A stretch of DNA of 64,000 nt from Rachicladosporium sp. CCFEE 5018 (GCA_002077045.2 KZ111169.1:62001-126000); one strand, 5' to 3'; counted from the first letter of the stretch, positions 11,990 to 23,760 are shown. Numbers and translations: made by a program. The notes: generated by a model not told the origin, from the sequence alone.

Positions 11990-13067
11990 GGTTGCGGGTT
12001 AGGATGTGAAGGGTGGCAGGCGTTTTCGTATACCCCGTGGCCGGCTTCAGGATGCGCTGTTGGATGAATGACACTTTTTGGATGACGAGTTGTATGCAGG
12101 GAGCGAGATACCCTTTGTCGAACACGAACTGCGATGTAGCATAGTCTCCAAGCAGAAAGCCTGCCGTCATCTGCATAAAGTGGCCATCTCCTCCCCCGTT
12201 CGTGTTCGGCGCAGTGTACCATACTACTCTCTCCGTCATGCGTTGCCGTCAAAGGACACTTACAGCTGCGCGGAAGCTTGCGCAAGTCATTGTCGCCGAT
12301 TCGGTGTAAGAGTGTAGTGGTTTGATGCGCACGGTCGATTGATGTGCGCAAGTTGCAGGGTTAGGGATGCGCAAATGTGGTTTGGGTCAACATGACCGCC
12401 GGCAACATCCTGACGGGGCCTTTTGACCTTTCTGTCGTGCTCTGATACGGCGGATCGATCGTCAGGAGTGCATAGAAAATGCCAGGAATGATCCGAGTGC
12501 GCGAGGATCTCGCTTTCAGTGTGCGGTCGATCTGGAACGTCAGACTGGCAATCGGGATCTGAGGTGGAGCGGGAGCGTTGTCACTTCCAACTTACCGACC
12601 AAACATGAACGCAATCGTGGCGATGAATTGACGGCGAGAGCGTACGACTAGGTGTATGGCGTGTGATTACACGTGTGGTCTATGGCAGTGTCTCTAAGCC
12701 CAGGTCATCTCTATTTACATGGTCTGTCTCGCTCAACTTTTCTCTGAACAAGAGTGATCACGGTACCGCAGGCCGCGGCGCTCGAGCATCAAGACACCAG
12801 TTCAGAAGGTCTCGTATCAACAGATACATCGCTATCCACCGATGACCACCATCTCGTCACCTGGAACCAGCCGCTGTAGGAGCATCGTGGTTCCCTCGAG
12901 TCCTTGCGCTTCGAAGCGAACTGGAGTCGAATTGATCGTAGGAAGGACTTTAGCAAGGAGGGATTGACCCATGGCTGCTATGTTACTTTCGCGATCGCGA
13001 GGCTCAGGTCGAGTGCGCTCCTGCTCAATAGATGACGATCGCAGTACTCTCTACCCATCACGCAAGC
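11990..13067. other. Intergenic, convergent gene ends
   Basis: About 1.1 kb between the 3' ends of the CENP-C and cofactor B genes. Frames on both strands are short and lack motifs. No tRNA, repeat or transposon remnant was recognised. Confidence 0.55.
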
Positions 13068-14120
13068 TCAGAACTCCTCGTCCTCGTCTTTCGGCTCGTC
13101 GTCCAGATCATCCAGCACAGTGAAGTCGCCGATCTCGACTCGAGCCGCTCGGACAAAGACGCCGTATTTCGGTGCGCAGGAGAAGTAAATCTTGCCGTTT
13201 ACACTACCGTCATTCTTCCCTGTAGGTTCGTCGAGCTTGACGCCGATCCATGGACCGCTGGCGCCGGGGATTTCGGGCACGAGACCGACGTAACCGATGG
13301 TGCCGCGCCTATGATCGGTATCGGGGAGGAGACGGCAGCGTTTGCCAGTCTGTACGCCTAATCTCACGTGTCAGTGCCTTGTGCAGCGGAGGTTAGACGA
13401 GCTTTAGGTTTTGCCATACCTCTCTCCTCGACTTCCCTCCAAGCTTCTGCGACCTTCTGCTGCTCGTGCTCAGGCGCGCTGGGATCGAAGCGGCCGAGCT
13501 TGTTGGCACGCTTGTATGCTAGTACGCTGTCGGTGCGAGTCTCGTACTCGCTTTGCGGGAGCTCGAACTTCTCGACTGCGGAGACATCCGTGTAATTCTC
13601 GCGGAGTCCTGGTGGGCGAGTGTCTGTGACCTGTGCGATGTGACATAGTCAGTAATACGCCCAGTCCAGATGTGGGCACCAATCGCCTCATTTTCACACC
13701 AACATGAGAAATGTATATTGCAGGATACTGCATGCCAGTCCCGTATTGAGTAGCGTTATTCTTGTGGAAGTCGTGGACGATGAATCGAAGCAAGCCTCCA
13801 AGGTAGCTATGAGCTTCACCAGCCACCTGGTCGGAGAATGGACACAGGAAACTCGTAGGTAGACCATCACCTACCCTGATCTCAGCATACGCCTGCAGCC
13901 TCCACGCACCCACTTCCACGCGCTCGTCTATGCTCTCAATCGGAACAGCAGCCTGCGAGCCAATGTTGATGCTCAGCTTCTGCGACCTTGCAGGCACGCC
14001 AGTGACGGGCTCAAGCTTGGCCTTCAGTGTGGCAATGCTCCAGGACGGCGATATGCGGCGTTCAGAGGACGAGGAGTCGGAAACGATCAGCATAGGTATG
14101 TCGTGTGATGTGGATGCCAT
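13068..14120 (-). CDS. Tubulin-folding cofactor B (Alf1/Alp11), UBL + CAP-Gly
   Basis: Three exons on the minus strand: 14120-13875, 13630-13420 and 13357-13068, closing to 248 aa. The N-terminal 85 residues fit a ubiquitin-like domain. The middle has the family block RTDSVLAYKRANKLGRFDP. The C-terminal CAP-Gly domain has RRGTIGYVG, PWIGVKLDEPTGKNDGSV and KYGVFVR. It captures alpha-tubulin in the folding pathway. The chain ends DEDEEF, an acidic aromatic tail resembling the EEY/F end of alpha-tubulin. Intron 1 (244 nt) stays open in the upstream frame, but 244 is not a multiple of three, so retention would shift the CAP-Gly frame. Confidence 0.92.
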
Positions 14121-17100
14121 GATTGTGTCTCTGCGAGCTGGTGTGCTGTGGCATGCGACTGTATAGCGAGTCCGGAGTGGGTTGAAGAAGGTTGTCCACG
14201 GACCAGTGTGTACTACTCCCGAGGCCAATTACCTGGCCAGACAGTGAAGGCTCGTTGCTCAAGTGGTCACTGAATCGCTAATAGGACTTAAGGTGTTGGC
14301 ATCAGAAACTTCAGCTTGCCTTGGATGGTCCGATCCAATCTGACTCGGTCCTCGCTCGGCCCAAGAAAACGGTAACAATGGAAAACGCAGAAAGGTATTG
14401 CAATAAATACGATGAGTGCACCATGGCCAGATAGTATGGTGAAATGAGATTAAGTCCTATCGAGCGCCAAGCCATGCCATGAATCAAAAAAGGACTACAT
14501 CTATCTCGAAAGTCTCCAAGGCTTCTACAAATTCGTCTTACACAGTGGCATCGACAACTTCATGGAAATATCATGTGCTTGGGTTTTCTGCAGCAGATCG
14601 CTCGTGCACTAGCAATGATGTGTATGGGTTTCTGGTTAGGAAGACTTCTTCCTTGTCTTCCAACTTCCCGAAACATGCACGCATAATTCGCTCCGGCATT
14701 CCACCGCCACAAGGCATTATTGAAATACTGGTGGCATCGCTTCAGATTCCACCGAAGCACCCACGGAATCCCATGGCGCAATCCCGCTTCCATGCCGCAC
14801 CTGGCACGTCAGGGGCGCCCGGGAAGTCGAGCGCCTCCGAGTTGCTGCGAAGCGCGCTAGAACGACACGAAACAGCGGGCTTCACCGCTAGAACGACTCT
14901 TGGAACCCGGACTGCGGATCACTTTGAGCTCGGGCACTCGGAGCTAGTCATACATGTGTTTGAGGGGGTTGTCTCCGGCGAACATCTGTTTGGCGGGCGG
15001 TGCCGAGAGGTTCGCAGCGATGACCGAAGAGTGTGATGAAACGTCTTTCATCTCATTTCAGTTCGGCCTAATTGAACATCTTCCGCGACTGAGTCAGGCC
15101 TATGTTCACGACGACGGTGAAACACAGATCTCGCTCACGGCCGATGTCTAGCGTAGACTGATCAAGAAATGACCCAGTGACCCGTCACGAGTCGTATTGC
15201 TGTTGGAGGTGCGGCATTGTCACAGCTGAGACTTCTTTACCGCTCGAGGCAGGTAGCCGAAGAAGAGCGGTAGAAGGGCATTGTGACATTTCGATGTAGC
15301 TTTCGACGTCGGATGATGGCGAAGTGGCTTCGACCAGCTGCTGCGACGACATCCAGGCCATTTTGGCGTATGTGACACGTCTCTATCTCCATCGCTGTGC
15401 TACATCATGGTCACGAGCGTGCGTGCCACTTTCATCTCTCGTTCCGCAAGGTTCTCTCGACGTCAGTGCGCCCGTTCGAAATGCAGCTAGCGTCTTGTGA
15501 CACTTGGAAGCGACAGTTTCGGCAGTCAAATCGAACACCTCCGATTCACCGCCTTGTCAAGATGCTTCTGTCGATGCACCTGTACTCCCAAGCCACTCCA
15601 GCCCGACTGCCGGGGAAGCGCTAGGGAGATCCCTACATGTCTTGTAGTGGAATGAACCATGAAACGTGAACGACTCGGAGGAATTGTGATGGGCATGTCA
15701 TTGAATGGCATCGAGACGAGACGAATAGCCAATCATCACGGATTTACAACACCATCGCGGCGAAGCGGACTTGGTCGATGGGCCGCGATCCTACGCCATT
15801 GTTGTTCACTGCAACAGCGAGGCGCGCAAGCGCATGCAGATCACCGTTCGTCACGACAATGAGATCCATCGCGCAGGCGCCCGCATATAGACATCCCTGA
15901 GGGCCTGGCCTTACTTTGTTGGCTTCGGACATGCCAACCTGGACCAATGAAAGTGGTTTCACACCGCTCTTCGACGTTGTTGGGTCGTCATCGGAGGCGT
16001 TCGAGTCAGTCCGCATGTCCACCTTTACGACTAGATGCGGGATCTTGGGTTCATCACTCTCAAACTCCACGATGGCATTTGAACATGCCACATAGCACGG
16101 CAACCGCGACGAAAGTAGAGCAACGTCCGTAGGGCAGAAGCAAATCCACAAGTCATGAGGCTGATCGACTAGAGCCCGTGCAACGCGCGTGCACGGCGTG
16201 GGTGCCTTATGTACCCTCGTGGAGCAAGGGTCACGGCAGATCCCTCGACACTACTCAACCTCAAAAACGGGTTGATCCCGGCGTCAGATTCTCGCTACCC
16301 AAGCATGGGATGCATGACCCGGCTCCATTACTACATGGCTTTTGACGACGCACCGCCCGTTCGCAGCGTGGGAGAACCTGTCATGGCTATCTCGCCGCAG
16401 CAGCTTATGTATGCCCGTGCGGTTTCATCCCTTGCAACGTGCTGCCACTGGCCGAGTCCTGCACCGAGTGCGCTGTCAACGACTCGGGATACCTCTGTAC
16501 AGTACGGTGCTGCCTGAGTGTCGCCGCTAGACTCGCATGGCTTGTTCCGTGACTACCATCTGCCCTCTGCTCGCGCACCTTGGGTACACCCGCGAAGGCA
16601 GGCCGCATACTTTTCTTCTTGTCTCTAGCCTGACAGATCTTGGGGATATTGACCGCCTTTGTCGTCTTACGTGGGTACCATCTCCAGTTCACCGACCGCC
16701 GGACTGTAAAGCTACTCAGCAACGGAAGTGGTGTTCGCATTGTGCTTCCAACTACCCAGTGTAGTGAGCGCATCGCAGTCGCACGTCATCATCAATACTG
16801 GAGATCCAAGAGACTGTTGCCTCTCGACATTTAGCGAGTCGTGATTCGAGTAGAATCACTGTCAACGGAGAAGAAAAGTCTCTAGCGCACGCACAGCCCG
16901 GTCGAGGTAACATCGGCCAGCCGCCCAGGAAGTCCCGTGCAACTCCCACGAGGCACTCACTTGCCAGCGGCGTGCACTTCTCGAAGGATTCGGAATACTC
17001 CGCGCAGCACATTCAACAACGTGGCAAAGCACGCAGACGGGCAGTGTCATTCAGCGTTGACCAGACGTGGTGCTGAGAGGGAAGCGCATACCCAGACATT

Positions 17101-17188
17101 GCAATATCCTGGTCGAACGATCGAGAATTACGTGCGAGCCACGCTTCAGCATTACCAGCGCTGGCGGACAAGCCAGAACCCGCCACAG
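14121..17188. other. Gene-poor 3-kb segment
   Basis: Contains the 5' flank of the cofactor B gene and the unresolved first exon and leader of the Myb gene. Open frames such as 14479-15036 (plus, 185 codons) and 15744-16151 (minus, 135 codons) show no domain I recognise and look no better than chance. No tRNA, CRISPR-like array, long terminal repeat or transposase motif was found. It could be promoter and UTR sequence, a decayed gene, or an unrecognised lncRNA. Confidence 0.45.
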
Positions 17189-18400
17189 TGGATATCAACA
17201 CACTCCTGGAGGGACCGAATGGTCGACTGTCTCCCGGTAACGCTAGTGCAACCTCGAGGACTTCGCGAACATCTCGGACCTCGAGGGAGTCACGATCGTC
17301 GACGTCGACGAGCGCTGGCCGGCATCAAAGAACATCGTCGACTCAAGCATCGACAACACTCACCTCTGTAACTCCGGCTCCTGTTACGACCACTTCACGC
17401 AGCATTCCGAGTCCTCCACTCTATCAGCTCCAATCACCGTTGAATCACCATCCGACAATGCAGACTTCATCGCACTTTCCTTCGAATCACCATGCTCAGC
17501 TGCCATCGTTCGCACAGACGATGTCGGAACATCGACAGTACTATCCTACATCAATGCCCGATCCGCGCTTACCTCCTCAATTGCCTCAATTGTATACTGG
17601 TGCAGCGACAAGTAACAAACGTCTTGCACCACCACACCCTTCAGAGACGCCGGCGAAGAAGAAGCAATCGAAGTGGACATCCGATGAAGATACTTCGATC
17701 ATTGAGCTTCGAGGCAATGGCATGAAGTGGGAGGACATCTCGAAGCAGCTGCCCGGTCGTAGCGCCATCAGCTGTCGGCTGAGGTTCCAGAATTACCTTG
17801 AGCGGCGCTCTGAATGGGACGAGGAGAAGAAGAACAAGCTGGCGCGGCTTTACGAAAGGTATGTTGCTTGCGATTGATCGACTTCACGTAGCCGATGAAC
17901 GACACTGACACTTTACCACCAGATTCAAGAAAGACATGTGGGAGAAGATATCCAAAGAGATGGCCCTCCCGTGGCGAGCGGCCGAAGCAATGCACTGGCA
18001 AATCGGCGAAACCGAAATGGCGCAACGAGCAAATGTGCCCGTCTTCCACCTTGCAGGACAAGCCTTAAGCGCAAGCAGTAACGCTCCATCATCTGGCCTG
18101 CTCGTAGACAATCGGGGCAGCACCTCACCTTCTTCCCACTCTGGTACATCGGCAGGCTACTACACACATCCTCGAGGCTTGCCTCAACCCATATCGCCTG
18201 ATATGTTGAGGTTGGGGAGGGCTGGTGATGTGGACCTCCTATCGCGACAAAGAGCAGATAGTGCGCGGAGCATGGCTAGTGCTTGTGGAGCTGCGAGAGC
18301 GCCTATATTACTTTTGCCTTCGCTGGGCGAGATGAGAGATGGAGGACCGCGGTATATGCTGCCTCCTGTTGTCACATCGGCGGAAATGGGGAGGCGATAA
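17189..18400 (+). CDS. Myb/SANT-like DNA-binding protein
   Basis: Two exons are visible, 17189-17858 and 17923-18400. Exon 2 begins A TTC and completes an Arg codon. The first visible exon starts just after the acceptor CCACAG and reads TG GAT ATC, so an upstream exon ending in A would create ATG GAT ATC and give 382 aa. That split start codon is inferred. The N-terminal 150 residues are Ser/Thr/Pro-rich, with a run of SRTSRTSRTSRES. Then come two Myb/SANT repeats: SKWTSDEDTSIIELRGNGMK with WEDISKQLPGRSAISCRLRF, and EWDEEKKNKLARLYERFKKD. The C-terminus is low-complexity. It is probably a transcription or chromatin factor; targets are unknown. Confidence 0.75.
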
Positions 18401-18902
18401 GGTATGACTTGGGGGCGTTCGGCAAGGCATGGTAGATTAGGGGTCGGAAGCAAGCGATGGACCTTATCATGCATGAACGGTGGACTGGAAATTGGACATA
18501 GCGTGGACCTAATGGCAACTCATACATGTAGTAATTGTAGATGAGATATGAGCGACTTTAGCCTTCTTCAATGCGGATGTTGTCATGACTAGGGCTTGAA
18601 AGCGCTGTTGGCAGTCGCACTTACTACTTTATAGCAATCAAGAGTGAAGGTCGTCTCGGCCACCACAGCGAACCTCGATGTCGTCGGAGGTATGTACCCG
18701 TGTACCGTTCTTTCACGTGCCTCCTCCAACGTCATCCCCTCCTTGATACCTCGGCCCTTTCGAGACATCAACATCGAGGACCGAGAACCTCGCGTGACGG
18801 GATAGTAGACCTCACTTCATTCAGTGGTAGTATTCCAAAACATCTCTATCCCTCTTCCACCTTTCAACGCTCTACGCGACACAGATTCACGAATTCCCCA
18901 CC
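18401..18902. other. Intergenic, 5' flank of the peroxisomal carrier gene
   Basis: Plus-strand genes lie on both sides. The last 100 bases before ATG 18903 are pyrimidine-rich, as is common in fungal leaders. Nothing else was recognised. Confidence 0.5.
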
Positions 18903-20112
18903 ATGGCCTCCAAAGTTGCAGCCCCGACACCCGATAACCCCCTCCCCTCCTCCACGCAACCGCAGGCGCAAGTCCAAAATGTAGGGACGACGGCTTCGAC
19001 AACGCATTCAGTCGCGGCGCAGCAGAGCGATAATGTGGCGCATGCGCTATCTGGCGCGGGTGGAGGGCTGTTGGCGATGGCTATAACGTGAGTCGCATCG
19101 AGTGGAACGCGAACGAGATGGTAGCCGCGGGAAATGCTGAGACAATGGGCAGATATCCTCTAATCACGCTCTCAACGCGGGCACAGGTCGAGTCGAAGAG
19201 AGCGCAGACGAATACGCTTCAGGCGATCAAGCGGATCATCGATCGTGAGGGTTTCGCAGGCTTGTACGCTGGTCTGGAGAGCGCGCTGTTCGGGATCACG
19301 GTAACAAACTTTGTGTACTACTACTGTGCGTGCCCGCCGTGACGCTGCCGAGGATCCCATACTAATTGCCACCAGGGTACGAGTTCTCGCGTGCCTTCTT
19401 CCAGCGCCGAACTCAGAACGCCCGTCTCTCAACCCTCGAGTCCATGGCCGCAGGCGCACTGGCAGGATCCGCCACAGTGTTGATCACGAACCCTATCTGG
19501 GTGGTCAACACACGCATGACTGCCCGCAAAGCCGAGTCAGACGACCCAGTGCTACCCACCAAGGAAGGTGATGCACCTTCATCCGCAAAGAAGGAACGCG
19601 CCCCCAGCACAATCTCAACCTTCCTCAAAATCATCCGCGAAGACGGTCCAGCACGCCTCTTCGCCGGCGTACTCCCAGCATTGGTTCTAGTCATCAACCC
19701 GATCCTGCAGTACACGATTTTCGAGCAGCTGAAGCAGATGCTTGAGAAGCGACGGAAAGTCACTGCGACTGACAGCTTCTTGCTCGGTGCGCTGGGCAAG
19801 TTGGCAGCGACGAGTATCACGTATCCGTACATCACCGTGAAGTCGAGGGCGCATGTGGCGAGCGGGGAGAAGAGGGAGGGGATGACCGCGAGCTTGAAGA
19901 GGATTGTGAGGGAGGAGGGCGTTAGTGGATTGTATGGAGGTGAGTCTATCGTCCGAGAGGAACATGGGAGCCATTGTGCTGACTTTGATCTCCTAGGTAT
20001 CGGCCCCAAGGTCACGCAGTCAGTCCTCACTGCTGCGTTCTTGTTCGCGCTGAAGGATGTGCTGTATGACATGACTGTCAAGGCTCGGAGGAAGGTCGTG
20101 AAGACGGCGTAG
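18903..20112 (+). CDS. ANT1: Peroxisomal adenine nucleotide carrier (Ant1/PMP47, SLC25 family)
   Basis: Four exons: 18903-19087, 19153-19325, 19376-19939 and 19997-20112, closing to 345 aa. The mitochondrial carrier fold has three repeats, with signatures YPLITLSTRAQVESKRAQT, NPIWVVNTRM (the typical PMP47 form of the second motif) and YPYITVKSRAHV. Each repeat is followed by a [DE]GxxxLYxG-type segment (REGFAGLYAG, EDGPARLFAG, EEGVSGLYGG). NPIWVVNTRM and the degenerate first signature point to the peroxisomal ATP/AMP exchanger rather than a mitochondrial carrier. It would supply ATP for beta-oxidation in peroxisomes. The N-terminal 45 residues are disordered. Confidence 0.9.
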
Positions 20113-20584
20113 ATTTGGCGAAGCTGGGGCGCAGTATAAACGATCAGTCTGGTTTGCGTGGTCGGTGGCGTGAAGAAGTAGGAAGTTGTGGGTGAGGGAG
20201 CGAGTGATCTGTGGGAGTAGTGAACTCAGTAACGACGAGATCTGTCTATATGTACAACATCTACGATAAGTCTTGTCCGGTGAAGACAGCACGGACAAAT
20301 GCACAAAGGCACGTCTCGGTCTCCCATTACTCCCATGATTGCACTTTGGGGTGCTAGGTAGTCACCTCGCCTCGGCCGAGCTGACGCGACGAAGCCCGAG
20401 ACTCACTCATATCGGCAGCTCCCATTCTTGTCTCGAACAATTGCATTCACAACATACGAAAAACCTCCACTCAATCCCAATCTCCCCTTCTACTCGTCGC
20501 GCTGCCCTGCTCGCCATACCCGAAACCCTATCTCCCAGCTGATGCGCACACCCCCAATGCGCCTCCCTGCGCCCAGCGCCCGCA
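20113..20584. other. Intergenic, 5' flank of MID1
   Basis: 3' flank of the carrier and promoter/leader of MID1. An ATG-initiated 48-codon frame (about 20541-20688) overlaps the MID1 start out of frame and could act as an upstream ORF. Nothing else was recognised. Confidence 0.45.
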
Positions 20585-22621
20585 ATGCTCCTCTGCAAAT
20601 GTCCACAACTCACACCCCTGCAAGCGCGCTTCGTGGCCTCATTCACGGCTCTCTGCTTACTCGGACTGGTGTTTTGGAGTCTGTCTAATCCCCACTTTGC
20701 GTATGCGGCGGAGATTGACCTAGGGGAGGGGTGGGCAGGAGGGGAGGGTGGAGATCATAATTGGCATCGGATAGAGCAGGACATTGCGGAGGACAGTGGA
20801 GGGAATGAGGACTCGGATTGGGAGGAGCTGAAAGTGCTTGACACGGAGGTGGTGATTGGTGCAAGACAGGAGCAGCTGAGCGCTATTGCTGGGAATGATC
20901 AGGCGAATAATCTGAATGTGGTAGCTGGACAGACGACGGTATGGCGGTATCCAAAGGAGCTGCTGCAGGTTCAGCATGCGGATGTGGGTGTTGGACTGCC
21001 CAGTGCGCTTGAGGAGGGCAATGACGGACTCGCGCCAATGGAGGCGAGACGGCGGGAGCTGCGGCGGCGTGATCTGGAGGACGGTGAGGCGGCCATACTC
21101 GACCGACGACAGGCGAACACACAGATTCCGGTTTTCATCTCTGTCAACACGTGCTTACAACCGACATACAATGGCACTGGCACGCAGACTGCTGGACCGC
21201 CACAATTGACGCTGTATGTCTCGAGCGGCAACGAAAACGGCACGCCAGGTCCGGGAGGGGACGAATCGAAGCAATTTGCTGTACCACTGGACGAAGGCTT
21301 TGCTAATTACACCTTATCGACTAGCGACGATCTTTACATGGCAGTTCATGCGCCTGACCTCACGTCTGACTTTGCTGGAGGTTGGAACTATGATATTGCT
21401 GTCTCGATTGACGACTACTACCATCAGGCGAACGACACCGATCCGTACCTGTACCTGGTCGACACGGACACCAATGCTGCATTGCTCGTGACCGACAACC
21501 TCACACAGGCCGATACAGGTTCTGCACTGTACGATAAGTGGACGTCACTGTCCCCGCCTTTCGTGATGTTCGCCAGCAGTTCGCAAAATACGAAGTTGAT
21601 GGGCCTGTCCAAGTCTTTCTGCGGCATGCAGAACAATGCGCAGATCCAGGCTCAGCAGTCAGATCCCAATGCCACGACATCGCACGTGGAGATGGGTATG
21701 ATCACGCGCGGCCTAGGCGACAAACCGAAGCAGCAGTTCTACGTTACTTCCTTGAACGGCTCGAGTACATACTACGGCACACTAGCCATCAAGGGCAATT
21801 CGACGGCTTCCGGTTCTGGAATTGTCGGGGGCGGAGGCAAGGTCTGGCAGCCCATGAATTGGACCACGAAGGCTGACGGGAACTGTCGACTCGTCTTCAA
21901 CCTCGATTTCTGCGACAAAGTTGCATATGCCGTGCCTGCGAATTATGAGACGTACCCTGACTGGCCTAATCTACGTGCCTTGTACGACAGCCAAGCATCG
22001 AATCTGTACAACAACTTCAGCTATAGTCTGCAGCAGACAGCCTGTGACACAACTTCAGATGCACAATACTCTCTCGCTCGGAATTGCAGCGACTGCGAAG
22101 CAGCCTACAAAGAATGGCTCTGCGCGATCAGCATACCCCGGTGCGACGACTGGAGCTCAGAGAAGTCATATTTGCAGAAGCGAAACATGGCGCAGCCATT
22201 GACCAATGGCACGTCGCTACCATCTTCCCTTCTCAACAGCAACTACACGCCCATGCTTGGCGCGCCTACCCTGCAAGGCAGCACGGCCTTCCAGCAGACC
22301 TACCTCTCCTCATTCGCAACCAATCAATCGAGGAACCCTACGATTGACGCGCAGATCAAGCCTGGACCTTACAAAGAGCTACTGCCTTGCGAGGATCTGT
22401 GCTACAGTCTTGTGCAGAGTTGCCCTGCGGCGCTGGGATTTGGATGTCCGAGGAAGGGCAGGGGACTGGAGGCAGGGTATGGCGTGAGGGATGTGAATGG
22501 GGAGTTGTCGTGTTCGTATCTGGGAGCTGTGTATTATTTGAATGATGCTCGGGCGATGAGTGGGTCTGCATGGGTCGCTGGGCTCGTTGCTTTGGGGGCT
22601 ATGGCTGCGCTTCTAATGTAA
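20585..22621 (+). CDS. MID1: Stretch-activated calcium channel regulatory subunit Mid1
   Basis: Single exon, 678 aa. An N-terminal signal anchor (FTALCLLGLVFWSLS, about residues 20-35) is followed by an extracellular region with many N-glycosylation sequons. The Cys-rich C-terminal region carries CDTTSDAQYSLARNCSDCEAAY, then ISIPRC and LPCEDLCYSLVQSCPAALGF, which is the Mid1/NALF Cys-rich signature. A final hydrophobic segment (SAWVAGLVALGAMAALLM) could be a GPI signal or membrane anchor. In yeast Mid1 pairs with the pore subunit Cch1 in the plasma membrane high-affinity calcium influx system. Cch1 is not in this window. Confidence 0.9.
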   Translation: MLLCKCPQLTPLQARFVASFTALCLLGLVFWSLSNPHFAYAAEIDLGEGWAGGEGGDHNWHRIEQDIAEDSGGNEDSDWEELKVLDTEVVIGARQEQLSAIAGNDQANNLNVVAGQTTVWRYPKELLQVQHADVGVGLPSALEEGNDGLAPMEARRRELRRRDLEDGEAAILDRRQANTQIPVFISVNTCLQPTYNGTGTQTAGPPQLTLYVSSGNENGTPGPGGDESKQFAVPLDEGFANYTLSTSDDLYMAVHAPDLTSDFAGGWNYDIAVSIDDYYHQANDTDPYLYLVDTDTNAALLVTDNLTQADTGSALYDKWTSLSPPFVMFASSSQNTKLMGLSKSFCGMQNNAQIQAQQSDPNATTSHVEMGMITRGLGDKPKQQFYVTSLNGSSTYYGTLAIKGNSTASGSGIVGGGGKVWQPMNWTTKADGNCRLVFNLDFCDKVAYAVPANYETYPDWPNLRALYDSQASNLYNNFSYSLQQTACDTTSDAQYSLARNCSDCEAAYKEWLCAISIPRCDDWSSEKSYLQKRNMAQPLTNGTSLPSSLLNSNYTPMLGAPTLQGSTAFQQTYLSSFATNQSRNPTIDAQIKPGPYKELLPCEDLCYSLVQSCPAALGFGCPRKGRGLEAGYGVRDVNGELSCSYLGAVYYLNDARAMSGSAWVAGLVALGAMAALLM

Positions 22622-23008
22622 GCTCATTACGGGCCTGGCGTTTTTCGCGAGGGAGTCTTCCGGGGAGCGAGGCGTTGGTGGGAGTCATCATTGAGGCCCT
22701 TGAATCATGCCATGGGCGGCGCAGGGCTTATGTGTATATCATAGTGGTATTCTGTTACTGCTTCACTGAATGATATTTTCGCTTATCCCACGTGACGACC
22801 TGCCAAGCCATGATTGGACGTCGGCAAAGCTCCTGCAGTGACATGCACCTTACGAACCTACTGCTCAATGTGCTGCACATCCGCCACCATCACGTAGCTA
22901 ACATCGCGTGTCTGTACATGTAGATATTTATGTTGATGTAAGTCGATTCCAACAGTGTTTCTTTGGTTCGTAGATTACTTCGAATAGAGAACGACTGCGC
23001 AACGCTTA
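22622..23008. other. Intergenic
   Basis: 387 bp between MID1 and a small plus-strand gene. No RNA gene or repeat was recognised. Confidence 0.5.
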
Positions 23009-23533
23009 ATGATGGCGAGCTCAAGCACAAACCCTCCACTACGGCGCTTCACAGAAGCCTGTATTCCCCAAACCCGCTCATCAACGGACACCGATCGCAT
23101 TCACCTCCTCGCTCCATCTTCAGCACCTAGCATCGCCCCCTCCTCGCGTCCCACGATCCGCGCCCCCTCTCCAAGTGGCACACTCACCCCACGCGCCTCC
23201 TCTCCCTCTCAGGGCTCCATTCCCTCCCACCAACATCCTTCCACCCCACAGTCTGAACAACCCTACCGCGGCTTCCCCTCCCGCGCCGCCTACCTATCCG
23301 CTCTCCAGGCTTGGGCGGAGTCGAAAAAGTACCTGGAGGCTAGTTCGGCGGCGGGCAAGGAGTTGAAGGGGTTTTATGGCGAGGTGACTATGGCTGAGAT
23401 TGCTGGACGGCCGAGGGTGAAGCTCGAGGGGTTGGGGTTGAGGAAGAGGTGGAGGGAAAGGAGGGAGAGGGGGAAGAATGGCGCTGGGGCTGGAGGTGTG
23501 GTGGGTGGGGAGAGGAGGGCGACTGTTGTTTGA
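23009..23533 (+). CDS. Small protein of unknown function
   Basis: Single-exon frame of 174 aa from ATG 23009; a second Met follows at once. The N-terminal half is Ser/Pro-rich and disordered. The C-terminal part looks structured and helical: YRGFPSRAAYLSALQAWAES, then KKYLEASSAAGKELKGFYG and IAGRPRVKLEGLGLRKRW, with a basic tail. The contrast between disordered and ordered parts and the length support a real gene. I do not recognise a named family. Confidence 0.5.
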   Translation: MMASSSTNPPLRRFTEACIPQTRSSTDTDRIHLLAPSSAPSIAPSSRPTIRAPSPSGTLTPRASSPSQGSIPSHQHPSTPQSEQPYRGFPSRAAYLSALQAWAESKKYLEASSAAGKELKGFYGEVTMAEIAGRPRVKLEGLGLRKRWRERRERGKNGAGAGGVVGGERRATVV

Positions 23534-23760
23534 GAGGTCGGGGAGTGGGGACGTGGAGGGGATGGGGGAGGTTGGCTGTGAGGTGGTGGAACTGATCTTC
23601 GGTTCCCTGCTGGGTTGCTGTCTCAGGGATTGTACGAGGGTGGGGCTATGATATACACGATATACACGAGAACATGCACAACGAGAGGAGTTCCTCAATA
23701 CCATGCACACTTTCTCCTCTGATCCTATAGCATTGCTCCACTCCGATTCCTCCGACAACC

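Noticed and set aside
13470..14228. Continuous 252-codon minus frame through cofactor B intron 1
   Set aside because: It runs through a 244-nt intron with good GT-AG signals and loses the CAP-Gly domain. The three-exon model gives the full family architecture.
14479..15036. 185-codon plus-strand frame
   Set aside because: No motif, irregular composition and no neighbouring splice partners. Treated as chance.
15744..16151. 135-codon minus-strand frame (VVTNGDLHALARLAVAV part looks helical)
   Set aside because: No recognisable family and no supported start context. Noted only within the gene-poor segment.
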